From a virus, in IMG/VR virus record IMGVR_UViG_3300010371_000090, positions 1 through 30,285 of that record: DNA of 30,285 nucleotides, one strand, 5' to 3'. The notes under the pieces are model-generated. The model made no database searches. It had not been told where the DNA came from and was given only the letters and a program-made list of their open reading frames with translations. This document shows, piece by piece, positions 5,601 through 12,678 of this stretch (its first letter is position 1; each line of letters starts with the position of its first letter). Made by a program: the position numbers and the translations under genes.

Positions 5601-6895
5601 ACCTACTCGAATCCAGCACCCTGCTCGAAATTGAGCGCTCCCTGCTTGCCACGCTGATGCTCCGGCCCAGTGATTGTCATCGTGTGCAGATCAGCGCCGA
5701 ATACTTCGCTGGCGAAACGCACGCCGACGTTTACGCAGCCATCCAATCGCAGCTGGCGGACGCCAAGCCCTTCGATCCCGTCACGCTGGCCGATCTGTTC
5801 CAGCAGGCCGGACGCAAGGCTCTGGCGAACCTGGTGATGGAGATCGGCTCCGATGCGCTGATCACCGCCGTCCCCGAGGCGTTCGCACACCGCGTCACGA
5901 CGGCATGGAGGCATCGGCGTTCCCGCGAAATCGGCATGGCTTTGGTCGAATCCACGAGCGAGAAGGCAGTGGATCAGGCCATCAATGCACTGATGAGCTT
6001 GCACGCTACGGAGCAAAACCACGAGTGGGACGCAAGACAGGCGGCGAAAGCGGCGTTTGCCGAGCTGACGACGATCTACAACAGCGGCGGGAAATTGCCG
6101 GGCGTGACAAGCGGACTGGTCGATCTCGACGACAAACTAGGTGGCTTTCATCGCGGCGACATGATCGTGATCGGCGGTCGCGCCGCGATGGGGAAAACCA
6201 GTTTCCTGCTGAGCATCGCGCGCGCGGCAGCCAAGGCGGGTCATCCGGTGGGCATCATTTCCGGCGAGCAGCCGGTGGAGCAGATGACGCTGCGCATGAT
6301 GTCGGCGGCGGCGAACATCGACTCCAAGAAATTTCGCACCGCGCAGTTCGAGGATTTCGAATGGGGCAAGCTGGCTGGTGTCGTGGGATCTACGTCCGAA
6401 CTTCCGATGTGGTTTCTGGACCGCTCTGCACCAACGATGGCTGACGTGACCCGTGTGGCAAGACGCTGGAAACACAAGCACAACATCCATGCGCTGTACG
6501 TCGACTATCTCCAGCGCGTGGGTGGGGAAGGGGAACGCAAGTACGAGCAGGTCAGTTTCGTTGCGCGGGCCATGAAGAACCTGGCCCGTGATCTGGATAT
6601 CCCGGTGATCGTGCTGGCTCAGGTCGCCCGCGCCGTGGAAAACCGCGCCGGGTCCGTGCCACGCATGAGCGATCTGTCCGATTCCAGCGAGATCGAAAAG
6701 GAAGCCGATCAGGTGCTGATGCTCTACCGCGAAGGGTATTACGACGCGCAGGCGGATCAATCCACGGCACGCGTGATCGTCGAAAAAAACCGGCACGGCG
6801 CCACGGGTTACATCGACCTTTACTGGCAGGGAAACACGATGACGTTCGGCAATTTGTCGCGCGGCTACGACGACACCTTTGGGACCAGCGCATGA
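5597..6895 (+). CDS. replicative DNA helicase, DnaB-like (432 aa)
   Basis: An N-terminal DnaB-type helical domain (IERSLLATLMLRP..., residues 10-110) is followed by a RecA-fold ATPase. The ATPase has Walker A GGRAAMGKTS at residues 193-202, Walker B ALYVDYLQ (Asp303), and DLSDSSEIEKEADQVLMLYR plus VEKNRHGATG, the usual C-terminal DnaB signatures with the arginine-finger region. It should form a hexameric ring that unwinds DNA at the fork, loaded by the upstream initiator. It is slightly shorter than bacterial DnaB. The start ATG 5597 overlaps the initiator stop (ATGA); the open frame upstream to 5387 lies inside the initiator gene. Confidence 0.95.
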   Translation: MNLLESSTLLEIERSLLATLMLRPSDCHRVQISAEYFAGETHADVYAAIQSQLADAKPFDPVTLADLFQQAGRKALANLVMEIGSDALITAVPEAFAHRVTTAWRHRRSREIGMALVESTSEKAVDQAINALMSLHATEQNHEWDARQAAKAAFAELTTIYNSGGKLPGVTSGLVDLDDKLGGFHRGDMIVIGGRAAMGKTSFLLSIARAAAKAGHPVGIISGEQPVEQMTLRMMSAAANIDSKKFRTAQFEDFEWGKLAGVVGSTSELPMWFLDRSAPTMADVTRVARRWKHKHNIHALYVDYLQRVGGEGERKYEQVSFVARAMKNLARDLDIPVIVLAQVARAVENRAGSVPRMSDLSDSSEIEKEADQVLMLYREGYYDAQADQSTARVIVEKNRHGATGYIDLYWQGNTMTFGNLSRGYDDTFGTSA

Positions 6896-7116
6896 CCGGC
6901 CCGAAAATCCACGACCGCCGAACGGAACTGCGCAGGGATATCACGAAGCTACTGCAGGGACGGTCGCTGACGGCTATCGACATCGGCGCCATGCTCGAAA
7001 AAGATCAGGCTGGCGTGGACAGCGCGCTGCGCGGGATGGAGCGGCGGGGCGAAGTGGTGCGGTTGCCGTGCCTGCCCGGGACGTGGGCGAAGTGGGCGCT
7101 GCGGGGTGGGGCGTGA
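6892..7116 (+). CDS. small winged-helix-like phage protein (74 aa)
   Basis: Starts with ATGA overlap after the helicase. The sequence DRRTELRRDITKLLQGRSLTAIDIGAMLEKDQAGVDSALRGMERRGEVVRLPCLPGTWAKWAL has the pattern of a winged helix: three helices (ending in VDSALRGMERRG), then a two-strand wing (EVVRLP...WAKWAL). This suggests DNA binding, perhaps as an accessory to replication or regulation; no specific family recognised. Confidence 0.7.
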   Translation: MTGPKIHDRRTELRRDITKLLQGRSLTAIDIGAMLEKDQAGVDSALRGMERRGEVVRLPCLPGTWAKWALRGGA

Positions 7117-7736
7117 ACGTGATCGTCGCGGGCGAAGAATCTGGAATCACGCGCGATGCGTTTGCTCGGCGCGGGCATAACGCATGGTCTTGTGATCTCA
7201 AGCCAAGCCGATCATCTGGCGGGCAGCATTATCAGGGCAGCTGGCGAGACGTGTGCTGGGAAAGCTTTGACATCGCGATCATGCACCCGGAATGCACGCA
7301 TCTTGCCGTGAGTGGCGCCAAGCACTTCGCCGAGAAGATCGCAGATGGCCGCCAACAGGCGGCGATTGCCGAATTCCTGTATCTCGCAAACGCACCTGTC
7401 TATGCGTCGTGCGTCGAGAACCCGGTCTGCATCATGTCCACACGCTACCGCAAACCGGATCAGATCGTACATCCGTGGATGTTTGGGCGCTGGGAAACGA
7501 AGGCGACCTGCTACTGGCTAAAGAACCTGCCGCGCCTTGTTGTGTTGTATCGCACGGCGGGAGAGTGCCGCGAGGCGCTAGGTCTGCCCGCTAATGCAAA
7601 GCCAGAGGCGAAAGTACACCGATGTCCGCCCGGCCCGCTGCGCTCGCAGATCAGGTCTGAATCATTCCCCGAGATTGCTGCCGCGATGGCGCTGCAGTGG
7701 GGCGGTCAGGTCGAGCGCGCACGGGTGGCGGCATGA
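7113..7736 (+). CDS. DNA cytosine methyltransferase-like protein (207 aa)
   Basis: GTG 7113 overlaps the upstream TGA (GTGA). The protein starts VNVIVAGEESGITRDAFARRGHNAWSCDLKP, resembling the SAM-binding motif I/II of C5-methyltransferase-like phage proteins. MHPECTHLAVSGAKHF is in the position of the Pro-Cys catalytic loop (motif IV), and CVENPV resembles the ENV/ENP motif VI. The loop reads P-E-C rather than the classical P-P-C, but the Cys is kept. At 207 aa it lacks the large target-recognition domain of full-size enzymes, so either a minimal enzyme or a degenerate relative is possible. Its 3' end overlaps the convergent GIY-YIG gene by 31 nt. Confidence 0.7.
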   Translation: MNVIVAGEESGITRDAFARRGHNAWSCDLKPSRSSGGQHYQGSWRDVCWESFDIAIMHPECTHLAVSGAKHFAEKIADGRQQAAIAEFLYLANAPVYASCVENPVCIMSTRYRKPDQIVHPWMFGRWETKATCYWLKNLPRLVVLYRTAGECREALGLPANAKPEAKVHRCPPGPLRSQIRSESFPEIAAAMALQWGGQVERARVAA

Positions 7737-8182
7737 ATCAGTGCAGCCGTAACCGCAGCCGTCACGCCTCTGTGCTTCTCGACCAGCTTGTCGAGCGCAT
7801 CAATGGCCACAGGATCGCGCAACACCACGGCGATCTGACGGCCACGCGCCACGCTGGCGGCTTGGCGCTGGGCGCCAGTCTTGGGGTTGATGTCACCTCC
7901 GCGCAACCCGCACCTCCCAGCTTCAGTCGAGTTAAATCCGCGCGGGGTCATGCAATCGAAATGATCCACCCACTTGGCCTCTGCGGCGTTCAAGCGAGAC
8001 GAATCACATGTCTCAATTATTTCATGCGAGAAAGCATCCCAGCCGAACTCCTTGATTGCTTTCGCCAACGCGCCGCGAGTTCCGTAGGGGTGGTTGCTTA
8101 TGCGAGCCTCGATGTTAATGCTTTGCCCGACGTATTTTCTACCGCTGGCGACGTGGGTGAGCATATAGATCCCGCAAGTCAT
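7706..8182 (-). CDS. GIY-YIG nuclease with C-terminal RHH-like tail (158 aa)
   Basis: The N-terminal 80 residues form a GIY-YIG nuclease domain: GIY at 4-6, YVG at 17-19, Arg27 in EARISNH, and candidate metal-binding Glu68 in AAEAKWVDHF. The segment HPYGTRGALAKAIKEFGWDAFSHEIIE is typical of the family. The C-terminal 40 residues (IAVVLRDPVAIDALDKLVEKH, then GVTAAVTAALIHAATR) look like a ribbon-helix-helix DNA-binding unit: strand, helix, helix. It should cleave or nick DNA at sites chosen by the tail (inference). It runs against the early operon, overlaps the RHH gene by ATGA, and is served by the promoter at 8545-8573. Confidence 0.88.
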   Translation of the reverse strand: MTCGIYMLTHVASGRKYVGQSINIEARISNHPYGTRGALAKAIKEFGWDAFSHEIIETCDSSRLNAAEAKWVDHFDCMTPRGFNSTEAGRCGLRGGDINPKTGAQRQAASVARGRQIAVVLRDPVAIDALDKLVEKHRGVTAAVTAALIHAATRARST

Positions 8183-8313
8183 AGCTTTTCCTTTTTTAGA
8201 GCAGCCTCAATGGCTCGCCTGATGAATTCGGCGGCAGGCATTCCGGTTTTTTCCTTTGCGGCCTTGAGACGCGCGATCAGTTCTTCGGGCAGGAATACGT
8301 TTGTGCGGATCAT
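8179..8313 (-). CDS. very small ribbon-helix-helix protein (44 aa)
   Basis: ATG 8313 has GAGG about 9 nt upstream. The sequence MIRTNVFLPEELIARLKAAKEKTGMPAAEFIRRAIEAALKKEKL is a minimal CopG/Arc-type fold: one strand (IRTNVFLP), helix A (EELIARLKAAKEKTG), helix B (PAAEFIRRAIEAAL). Such proteins bind palindromic operators as dimers, often their own promoter. It sits between the small gene 8318-8506 and the GIY-YIG gene, overlapping the latter as ATGA. It is probably the autoregulator of the cassette (inference). The longer upstream open frame is shadow. Confidence 0.85.
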   Translation of the reverse strand: MIRTNVFLPEELIARLKAAKEKTGMPAAEFIRRAIEAALKKEKL

Positions 8314-8317
8314 GGGG

Positions 8318-8506
8318 TCAGGCCTCTTTCGGCGGGAATATTTCGCCACCGTGCGCGGCGAGCATGGCGCGCGCCTTGGTTTCGCTGACGTAAAACGTAC
8401 CGCCGTCGGGCGCGGCATAGCACCAGCTGGCCGCTGCTTTCTCGGTTACGCGAGCAATGACCGAAGCTGGCAGGCCGGATGGGTTGAACTCAGGGCGGAC
8501 ATTCAT
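8318..8506 (-). CDS. small hypothetical protein of the antisense cassette (62 aa)
   Basis: First gene after the cassette promoter; ATG 8506 with GGAG 9 nt upstream. The sequence includes SGLPASVIARVTEKAAASWCYAAPDGGTFYVSETKARAMLAAHGGEIFPP. It is probably alpha-beta, with no known domain, membrane segment or signal peptide. The stop lies 4 nt from the start of the RHH gene, so the three minus-strand genes form one operon. Unknown function; in such a cassette it could be an effector or partner, but there is no evidence. Confidence 0.7.
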   Translation of the reverse strand: MNVRPEFNPSGLPASVIARVTEKAAASWCYAAPDGGTFYVSETKARAMLAAHGGEIFPPKEA

Positions 8507-8544
8507 GGCTTGCTCCGAAGCGGGTCAATCCCGCCGATGTGCCT

Positions 8545-8573
8545 AAAGTACACCACACATACACACGTGTCAA
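8545..8573 (-). promoter_or_regulatory. near-consensus sigma70 promoter for the antisense cassette
   Basis: On the minus strand a perfect -35 TTGACA (8573-8568) is followed by a 17-nt spacer and -10 TACTTT (8550-8545). Initiation would fall near 8538, giving a leader of about 30 nt before ATG 8506. A perfect ACACGTGT palindrome (8563-8570) overlaps the -35 edge and could be the site of the cassette's RHH protein. It lies in the short divergent gap before the RusA gene. Confidence 0.8.
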
Positions 8574-8586
8574 CAGGTATTGCCCG

Positions 8587-8991
8587 ATGAGCGCTGATCC
8601 GTCCGTCATCGCGCCCGCGCGGAATCTTGATGAGCTGGTGCTGCCGTGGCCTGACCGCGTGCTGCATCCGAACGCCAGGCCGCACTGGGCGGCCAAGGCG
8701 AAGGCTGCGAAGAAGGCTCGGCACCAGGGCAAGCTGTATGCGCTGGAATGCCGCTGGAACCGTGTGGTGTTGCCGGACGGCCCATTGCATCTGTGGATCG
8801 ACGGCTACCCGAAAGATCGACGGCGGCGTGATGCGGATGGGCTGCTTTCCAGCCTCAAGCCGTGGATTGACGGTATCGCTGATGCGCTTGGCATCGACGA
8901 CCGCCGTTTCGTGCCGCATCCGTGGGTCAAAAGCGAGACGCGGCCCGGCGGCGAAGTACGTGTCCGGATCACCGGAGGGCCACAAGCATGA
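8587..8991 (+). CDS. rusA: RusA-family Holliday junction resolvase (134 aa)
   Basis: The sequence shows an N-terminal PWPDRVLHPNARPHWAAKAKAAKKAR region (junction-binding basic part), a PLHLWIDGYPKD strand, and the family's acidic active-site helix RRRDADGLLSSLKPWIDGIADALGIDDRRF. Asp82 or Asp84 and Asp104/Asp105 are the likely metal ligands. RusA cleaves four-way junctions formed in recombination and replication, and phage versions usually lie downstream of the replication genes, as here. ATG 8587 has AGGT 8 nt upstream. It resumes the plus-strand early operon after the antisense cassette. Confidence 0.92.
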   Translation: MSADPSVIAPARNLDELVLPWPDRVLHPNARPHWAAKAKAAKKARHQGKLYALECRWNRVVLPDGPLHLWIDGYPKDRRRRDADGLLSSLKPWIDGIADALGIDDRRFVPHPWVKSETRPGGEVRVRITGGPQA

Positions 8992-9233
8992 TTCCCGTCC
9001 ACGGCGCCATCCGCCAAACGATCACCGGCGTGGAAGGCTACTGCTACCTGTGCCAGCAGCGCGGCGAACCGCTGGACGAATGCTGGTGGCCGCTCACGGA
9101 TACGTTCTTCCCAGTCAAGCATCGCGGCATGACGCGCGTGCTGCACTTCGAGAAGTTTTGCCGAGCCTGCCAGCGTGAGCGCTCATCGGTGTATGAGTCG
9201 CGCTGTCGCTCGCGCAAGCAGGTTGCCGCATGA
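8988..9233 (+). CDS. small probable zinc-binding protein (81 aa)
   Basis: ATGA overlap with the RusA gene. Two Cys pairs, CYLC (around residues 19-22) and CRAC (around residues 58-61), are spaced like a zinc ribbon. Between them lies QQRGEPLDECWWPLTDTFFPVKHRGM, then VLHFEKFCRACQRERSSVYESRCRSRKQ with a basic tail. Zinc binding is inferred from Cys spacing; nucleic-acid binding is possible. No family name recognised. Confidence 0.75.
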   Translation: MIPVHGAIRQTITGVEGYCYLCQQRGEPLDECWWPLTDTFFPVKHRGMTRVLHFEKFCRACQRERSSVYESRCRSRKQVAA

Positions 9234-9931
9234 CGACGCGCATTGAAAAAGTAATGATTGGGAATGCGACCCTTTACAAGGGAGATTGCAGGCTTGTCCT
9301 GCCGACGCTGCCCAAGGTGGATGCGGTGATTACTGATCCGCCGTATAGCGCCCGCACACACAAGATGGCAAAGACGAACAAGGGCAAAGGCCACGGTTCG
9401 AAACTGGTTACATTCGCAGCGTTGACTGATGAAGATTTCGCCGCGTGTGTTCAGCAGTGGTTTGCTGTGGCATCTGGATGGTGTGTTGCAACTTGCGACT
9501 ATCGGCATGCAAGACTGGCTTTCGACCTGCCGCAGTTTGTTAGGCTCGGTGCATGGGTGAAGCCAAACCCCATGCCGCAGATCAGCGCAGATAGGCCGGG
9601 GCAGGGATTCGAAACCGTCCTCATCATGCATGCCGGAGAGGTAAAGAAGGCTTGGAACCGTGGCGGCGGATCTGGCGTGTGGACATTTCCCGTCATTGAC
9701 GGCGCCGAAGTTTCAACGCAGAAGCCGATCTCATTGCTTCGCGCTTTTGTCTCCGACTTCACGAACTACGGTCAGAGCATCGCTGATCCATTCATGGGTA
9801 GCGGAACAACTGGGGTTGCCGCAGTAGAGCAAGGGAGAAGATTCGTAGGCATCGAACAGGACGCCGAGCGTTTCAACATCGCCTGCCGCCGCATCGAGGA
9901 CGCACAGCGCCAAGGACGGTTACTCGCATGA
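9230..9931 (+). CDS. DNA adenine/N4-cytosine methyltransferase (DPPY type, 233 aa)
   Basis: The protein begins with a strand-turn MIGNATLYKGDCRLVLPTLPKVDAVITDPPY; the catalytic DPPY is at residues 36-39. The SAM-binding motif DPFMGSGTTGVAA comes late, at residues 186-198, followed by GRRFVGIEQDAERFNIACRRIE. Catalytic motif first and SAM motif last is the beta-class order of amino-methyltransferases. It would methylate exocyclic amino groups in DNA and may protect the phage from host restriction. No cognate endonuclease is adjacent, so it looks like an orphan enzyme. ATGA overlaps flank it on both sides. Confidence 0.93.
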   Translation: MTTRIEKVMIGNATLYKGDCRLVLPTLPKVDAVITDPPYSARTHKMAKTNKGKGHGSKLVTFAALTDEDFAACVQQWFAVASGWCVATCDYRHARLAFDLPQFVRLGAWVKPNPMPQISADRPGQGFETVLIMHAGEVKKAWNRGGGSGVWTFPVIDGAEVSTQKPISLLRAFVSDFTNYGQSIADPFMGSGTTGVAAVEQGRRFVGIEQDAERFNIACRRIEDAQRQGRLLA

Positions 9932-10110
9932 CGCCCGTCCAATGCCGCACCTGCCGCCACTTCATCCCCTGGCCGTCGAACCCCGAGCAAGCCGTGGGCG
10001 AGTGCGGGCACGGGCACGGCTCTCACTTCGCTGGCGAGACGCATCGGTGCGCGGATCACGAGCCCAAACCCAAGCCCGAGGATGCGCATGATGCCGCCAC
10101 TAAAGCCTGA
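9928..10110 (+). CDS. small Cys/His protein, probable zinc binder (60 aa)
   Basis: Begins MTPVQCRTCRHFIPWPSNPEQAVGECGHG and continues with HRCADHEPKPKPED. Two Cys in CRTC plus later Cys and several His can form one zinc site. Small proteins of this kind ('C..C.HF.........G.C') are frequent in phage early operons. Overlaps the methyltransferase stop as ATGA. Function unknown. Confidence 0.75.
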   Translation: MTPVQCRTCRHFIPWPSNPEQAVGECGHGHGSHFAGETHRCADHEPKPKPEDAHDAATKA

Positions 10111-10270
10111 GGTAGCTGTGATCGACGGGAAAGTATGGCAATTCATGGGTGGCGCTTACCATCGCATGACTGCTGACGAAACGAGCGCCCTAATCCGCAA
10201 ACTGCAAAACGCTGAATCGCAGTTGCGACAAGCACAGCTTGACGAGGACGCGCATGATCCGGCCGCATAA
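10088..10270 (+). CDS. small hypothetical protein (60 aa)
   Basis: Three in-frame ATGs lie at 10082, 10088 and 10091. GAGG at 10078-10081 is best spaced for 10088 or 10091, so I use 10088. The sequence VAVIDGKVWQFMGGAYHRMTADETSALIRKLQNAESQLRQAQLDED has a short beta part and then a long helix, possibly a coiled coil. It overlaps both neighbours. No family recognised. Confidence 0.6.
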   Translation: MMPPLKPEVAVIDGKVWQFMGGAYHRMTADETSALIRKLQNAESQLRQAQLDEDAHDPAA

Positions 10271-10460
10271 AGCCCCGCGTCCCGATACCTGCTGCGTATC
10301 CGCCGACGTGCTGACCGGCCCGGAGCGCGCCTGCCAGCTGCCGAAGCTGCCCGACGTCCCCAAGCACCGGCAGGGCATCGAATGGCACTGCGGGCTGCGC
10401 TGGGGCGACATCGAATCCATTGCCTGCGTGTTGCGGGCTATCAGGGGCGACCATGACTGA
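10254..10460 (+). CDS. small hypothetical protein (68 aa)
   Basis: ATG 10254 has GAGG 6 nt upstream and overlaps the end of the previous gene by 17 nt. The sequence is HKAPRPDTCCVSADVLTGPERACQLPKLPDVPKHRQGIEWHCGLRWGDIESIACVLRAIRGD. The five Cys and two His are scattered rather than in clear CxxC pairs. No family recognised; real status rests on spacing and ribosome site. Confidence 0.6.
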   Translation: MIRPHKAPRPDTCCVSADVLTGPERACQLPKLPDVPKHRQGIEWHCGLRWGDIESIACVLRAIRGDHD

Positions 10461-10998
10461 CGAAATCTTCAACTATGCCGACCGGGCTGGATTCTTGGAG
10501 CGGCTGGGGCGATTGGCAGGACAGACGACATTCCGGGAGCCATCTGGCGGCGGATCGCCCTACAGCGCACGCATGATGACCACCGAAAACGCTCTGGTGT
10601 TGGCGCTCGCATTTGCTCGCCGGGACGTGCGCGACATCGGCCCGGAGATCGCCTACAGCATCGGGACGGGCATCCCGCATCAGCAAGACCGAGTGATGTT
10701 TTGGCTGGACATCAAGTTCCAGCGCGACGCCGGCTACGAAGGACGGCGACTGCAGCTTCGCAGCATCCTGTCCCGGCACTGCTACGAAATGGTTGCGATC
10801 GGCAAGCAGGTCACCAAACTCCCTCGCGAGTCACGGCTGCCCAAGAGTTGGGACAGTTTGCGCAACATCGGGATTGGTTGGTTGTGGATGCAGGCCGAGG
10901 CCACGATCGAACGCGCCGAATACGCCATGCGGTCGTCCGTCACCCACAAACCGCGTCAGATGGGGATTGACACCGGAAAACTAGGCGCTATCGTATAG
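10453..10998 (+). CDS. hypothetical protein at the end of the early operon (181 aa); positional candidate for late regulator
   Basis: ATG 10453 overlaps the upstream gene by 8 nt. The sequence includes ADRAGFLERLGRLAGQ, then MTTENALVLALAFARRDVRDIGPEIAYSIGTG, then QRDAGYEGRRLQLRSILSRHCYEMV, and ends in SWDSLRNIGIGWLWMQAEATIERAEYAMR. It is probably mostly helical and basic. I recognise no family. It is the last early gene before a terminator and the lysis genes, the place where lambdoid phages carry the late antiterminator Q, but I see no Q motif, so this is a positional guess only. Confidence 0.7.
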   Translation: MTDEIFNYADRAGFLERLGRLAGQTTFREPSGGGSPYSARMMTTENALVLALAFARRDVRDIGPEIAYSIGTGIPHQQDRVMFWLDIKFQRDAGYEGRRLQLRSILSRHCYEMVAIGKQVTKLPRESRLPKSWDSLRNIGIGWLWMQAEATIERAEYAMRSSVTHKPRQMGIDTGKLGAIV

Positions 10999-11021
10999 CC
11001 TGACAAAGTCACCCCAACCGA

Positions 11022-11056
11022 AAGCCTCGCCTAACCCGCGGGGCTTCTTCGTTTGT
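11022..11056 (+). terminator. probable terminator between early and lysis regions
   Basis: AAGCCTCGC (11022-11030) pairs with GCGGGGCTT (11038-11046), with one T-G pair, around a 7-nt loop, followed by CTTCTTCGTTTG, a weak U-tract. It separates the last early gene (stop at 10998) from the lysis genes. The rest of the 195-nt gap (10999-11193) shows no convincing gene or promoter. Confidence 0.7.
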
Positions 11057-11193
11057 GCGGCAGGCACGCCACGGCGCGCCTGAACAGGTCGTCTCCCCGA
11101 TCGTCCCGCACGGCCGGCGCCGTTCTCCCCAGCGGTCGCCGGCCACCTATTCATCCCGCCGCGTGCGGGTTACCACTTGCACGCGGAGGTTCC

Positions 11194-11436
11194 ATGACCG
11201 ATTCGGATTACATCAGCCTCATCGTGGGAGGCGGGAGTCTGGTTGTGATTATCGTCGGCTGGCTGTTGAAACATAGCGCGAGGCTGACCAGCACTGAGGT
11301 TCGCGTGGAAAACCTCGCCAGCAATGCCCGGGATGACCGCGAACGCGCCGACCGCCAGAACAACAACATCATGGGCGCGCTGATCCGGATCGAGGAAAAG
11401 GTGGACCGCAAGATGGACAGGCACGGGGCGAACTGA
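11194..11436 (+). CDS. small membrane protein of the lysis cassette (80 aa)
   Basis: ATG 11194 has CGGAGG 5 nt upstream; the open frame upstream to 11053 is not needed. One membrane span near the N-terminus (YISLIVGGGSLVVIIVGWLL) is followed by a long polar helix (TSTEVRVENLASNARDDRERADRQNNNIMGALIRIEEKVDRKMDRH), likely coiled coil and periplasmic or cytoplasmic depending on topology. Position just before the endolysin suggests a holin- or antiholin-related role, but one-span topology with a long coil is not diagnostic. Its TGA overlaps the endolysin ATG by one base. Confidence 0.75.
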   Translation: MTDSDYISLIVGGGSLVVIIVGWLLKHSARLTSTEVRVENLASNARDDRERADRQNNNIMGALIRIEEKVDRKMDRHGAN

Positions 11437-11921
11437 TGCCACGCATCACCCCGGAGCAGGCTGGGGGCCAGAATCGGTGTGCCTTTCTGGACATGCTGGC
11501 GCAAAGCGAGATCGGCGCGGCATTGTTGCAGCACAGCGACGATGGCTACGACGTGCTGGTTGGCTCGACAGGCCGCGCACCGCTGCTGTTCGACAGCTAT
11601 GCCACGCACCCGGACGTCTACAACCCGCGCTACAGCTCGACGGCGGCGGGCAGGTATCAGGAGTTGTTCCGCAACTGGCTGGCCTACAAGCAGCTTCTGG
11701 CGCTCCCGGACTTCGGGCCGGTGAGTCAGGACTTGATGGCGCTGCAACAGATCCGCGAGGCGCGGGCGTTGCCGCTGATCGACGCCGGCAAGCTCAATGC
11801 CGCCATTGCGCTGTGTTCGCACCTGTGGGCTAGTTTGCCCGGGAATGACTACGGCCAGCACCAGCAGGCGTTGAATGACCTGCAGACATGGTTCACCCAA
11901 GCCGGCGGCGTACTGCAATGA
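11436..11921 (+). CDS. endolysin, lambda R-like (GH104) lytic transglycosylase (161 aa)
   Basis: Strong likeness to lambda endolysin R throughout: FLDMLAQSEIG with catalytic Glu25 (lambda Glu19), GYDVLVG, STAAGRYQ, then LPDFGPVSQDLMALQQIREARALPLIDAGKLNAAI, and CSHLWASLPGNDYGQH. Lambda R is 158 aa. It cleaves the glycan strands of peptidoglycan as a transglycosylase. There is no signal peptide, so it needs a holin to reach the periplasm. It overlaps both neighbours in the lysis cassette. Confidence 0.95.
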   Translation: MPRITPEQAGGQNRCAFLDMLAQSEIGAALLQHSDDGYDVLVGSTGRAPLLFDSYATHPDVYNPRYSSTAAGRYQELFRNWLAYKQLLALPDFGPVSQDLMALQQIREARALPLIDAGKLNAAIALCSHLWASLPGNDYGQHQQALNDLQTWFTQAGGVLQ

Positions 11922-12199
11922 ACAACCATCGCGGCATCACCGCCAGCCTGGTCGCTGTGATAGTGGTGATCGGTGCCGGCTATCTCGACTGGTACATCCT
12001 GCAGAACGGACTACCGAAGTCGACCGACACCGCGAACGTCGTCGTCATGGTGCTGACGGCGTGGAACGGATTGGCCGGCGTCGTGGCCAGCTACTACTTC
12101 GGCGCCAGCCATGACAGCGCACGACAGGCCGAGATCAAGGCGAATGTGAAGCCGACCGTGACCGTGCCACCCCCTTTGTCCACAGAGACCAAGCCATGA
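11918..12199 (+). CDS. holin-like two-TM protein (93 aa)
   Basis: ATGA overlap with the endolysin. Two hydrophobic spans are visible: GITASLVAVIVVIGAGYLDWYIL (about residues 6-28) and ANVVVMVLTAWNGLAGVVASYYFGAS (about residues 40-65). They are followed by a charged, proline-rich cytoplasmic tail (HDSARQAEIKANVKP..., VPPPLSTETKP). The GVVASYYFGASHDSARQAEI segment is common in small phage holin-like proteins next to endolysins. Expected role: timed pore formation in the inner membrane. Confidence 0.8.
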   Translation: MNNHRGITASLVAVIVVIGAGYLDWYILQNGLPKSTDTANVVVMVLTAWNGLAGVVASYYFGASHDSARQAEIKANVKPTVTVPPPLSTETKP

Positions 12200-12678
12200 A
12201 AACCAAGACCCTGCTGCTGGCGCTGATCGCGCTGGCCCTGACGTGTGTGTCCGGTTGCGCCACCACGGGCGCCAAGCCGCTCAGCCCGGCCCAGATCGCC
12301 GCCATCGCCTGCCCGCAAGTCAACCTGGTGTATAGCCAGCTGACCGTGATCAATGCCGCGATGCTGGCTTCGCCGGCAACCGCGTCCTTCGCCACGAAGG
12401 CCAATGCCGAGCTGGTGGCGATCCAGCCGACCGTGGCGGCTGTCTGTGCCGCTGGCGCGACCGTGACGGCCACGAACCTGCAGGCGTTGGCCCAGCAGGC
12501 ATTGCCGGCGCTCGGAACCATCGTGGGCACCTTGCCGATCACCCCTGCCCAGCAGGCGCAGGCGCAGGCCGGTCTTGTGGTCGCGGAAACGGCACTGGGA
12601 CTCGCGGGCGTGGTCGAGCAGCAGATTCAGGCGGCCAAGGCTCAGGCCGCGCCGGCTCGGGCGTCCAGCGTCAAGTAA
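12196..12678 (+). CDS. lipoprotein of the lysis cassette (160 aa)
   Basis: A lipoprotein signal: KTK, a hydrophobic core LLLALIALALTC, then lipobox VSGC with lipidated Cys21. The mature part is rich in Ala, Gln and Val, with two Cys (CPQVNLVY, VCAAG). It ends in an Ala/Gln-rich helix (AQQAQAQAGLVVAETALGLAGVVEQQIQAAKAQAAPA). Its place after holin and endolysin suggests an outer-membrane lysis protein comparable to an o-spanin, though it is longer than most and no i-spanin partner with a clear overlap is seen. Start overlaps the holin-like gene as ATGA. Confidence 0.8.
   Translation: MKTKTLLLALIALALTCVSGCATTGAKPLSPAQIAAIACPQVNLVYSQLTVINAAMLASPATASFATKANAELVAIQPTVAAVCAAGATVTATNLQALAQQALPALGTIVGTLPITPAQQAQAQAGLVVAETALGLAGVVEQQIQAAKAQAAPARASSVK

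Noticed and set aside
7697-8590. 297-aa plus-strand open frame
   Set aside because: It covers the three minus-strand cassette genes whose GIY-YIG and RHH motifs and promoter are clear.
10984-11000. Small inverted repeat around the stop of the 181-aa gene
   Set aside because: Only four pairs (GCTA/TAGC) hold without mismatches, and no T-run follows.
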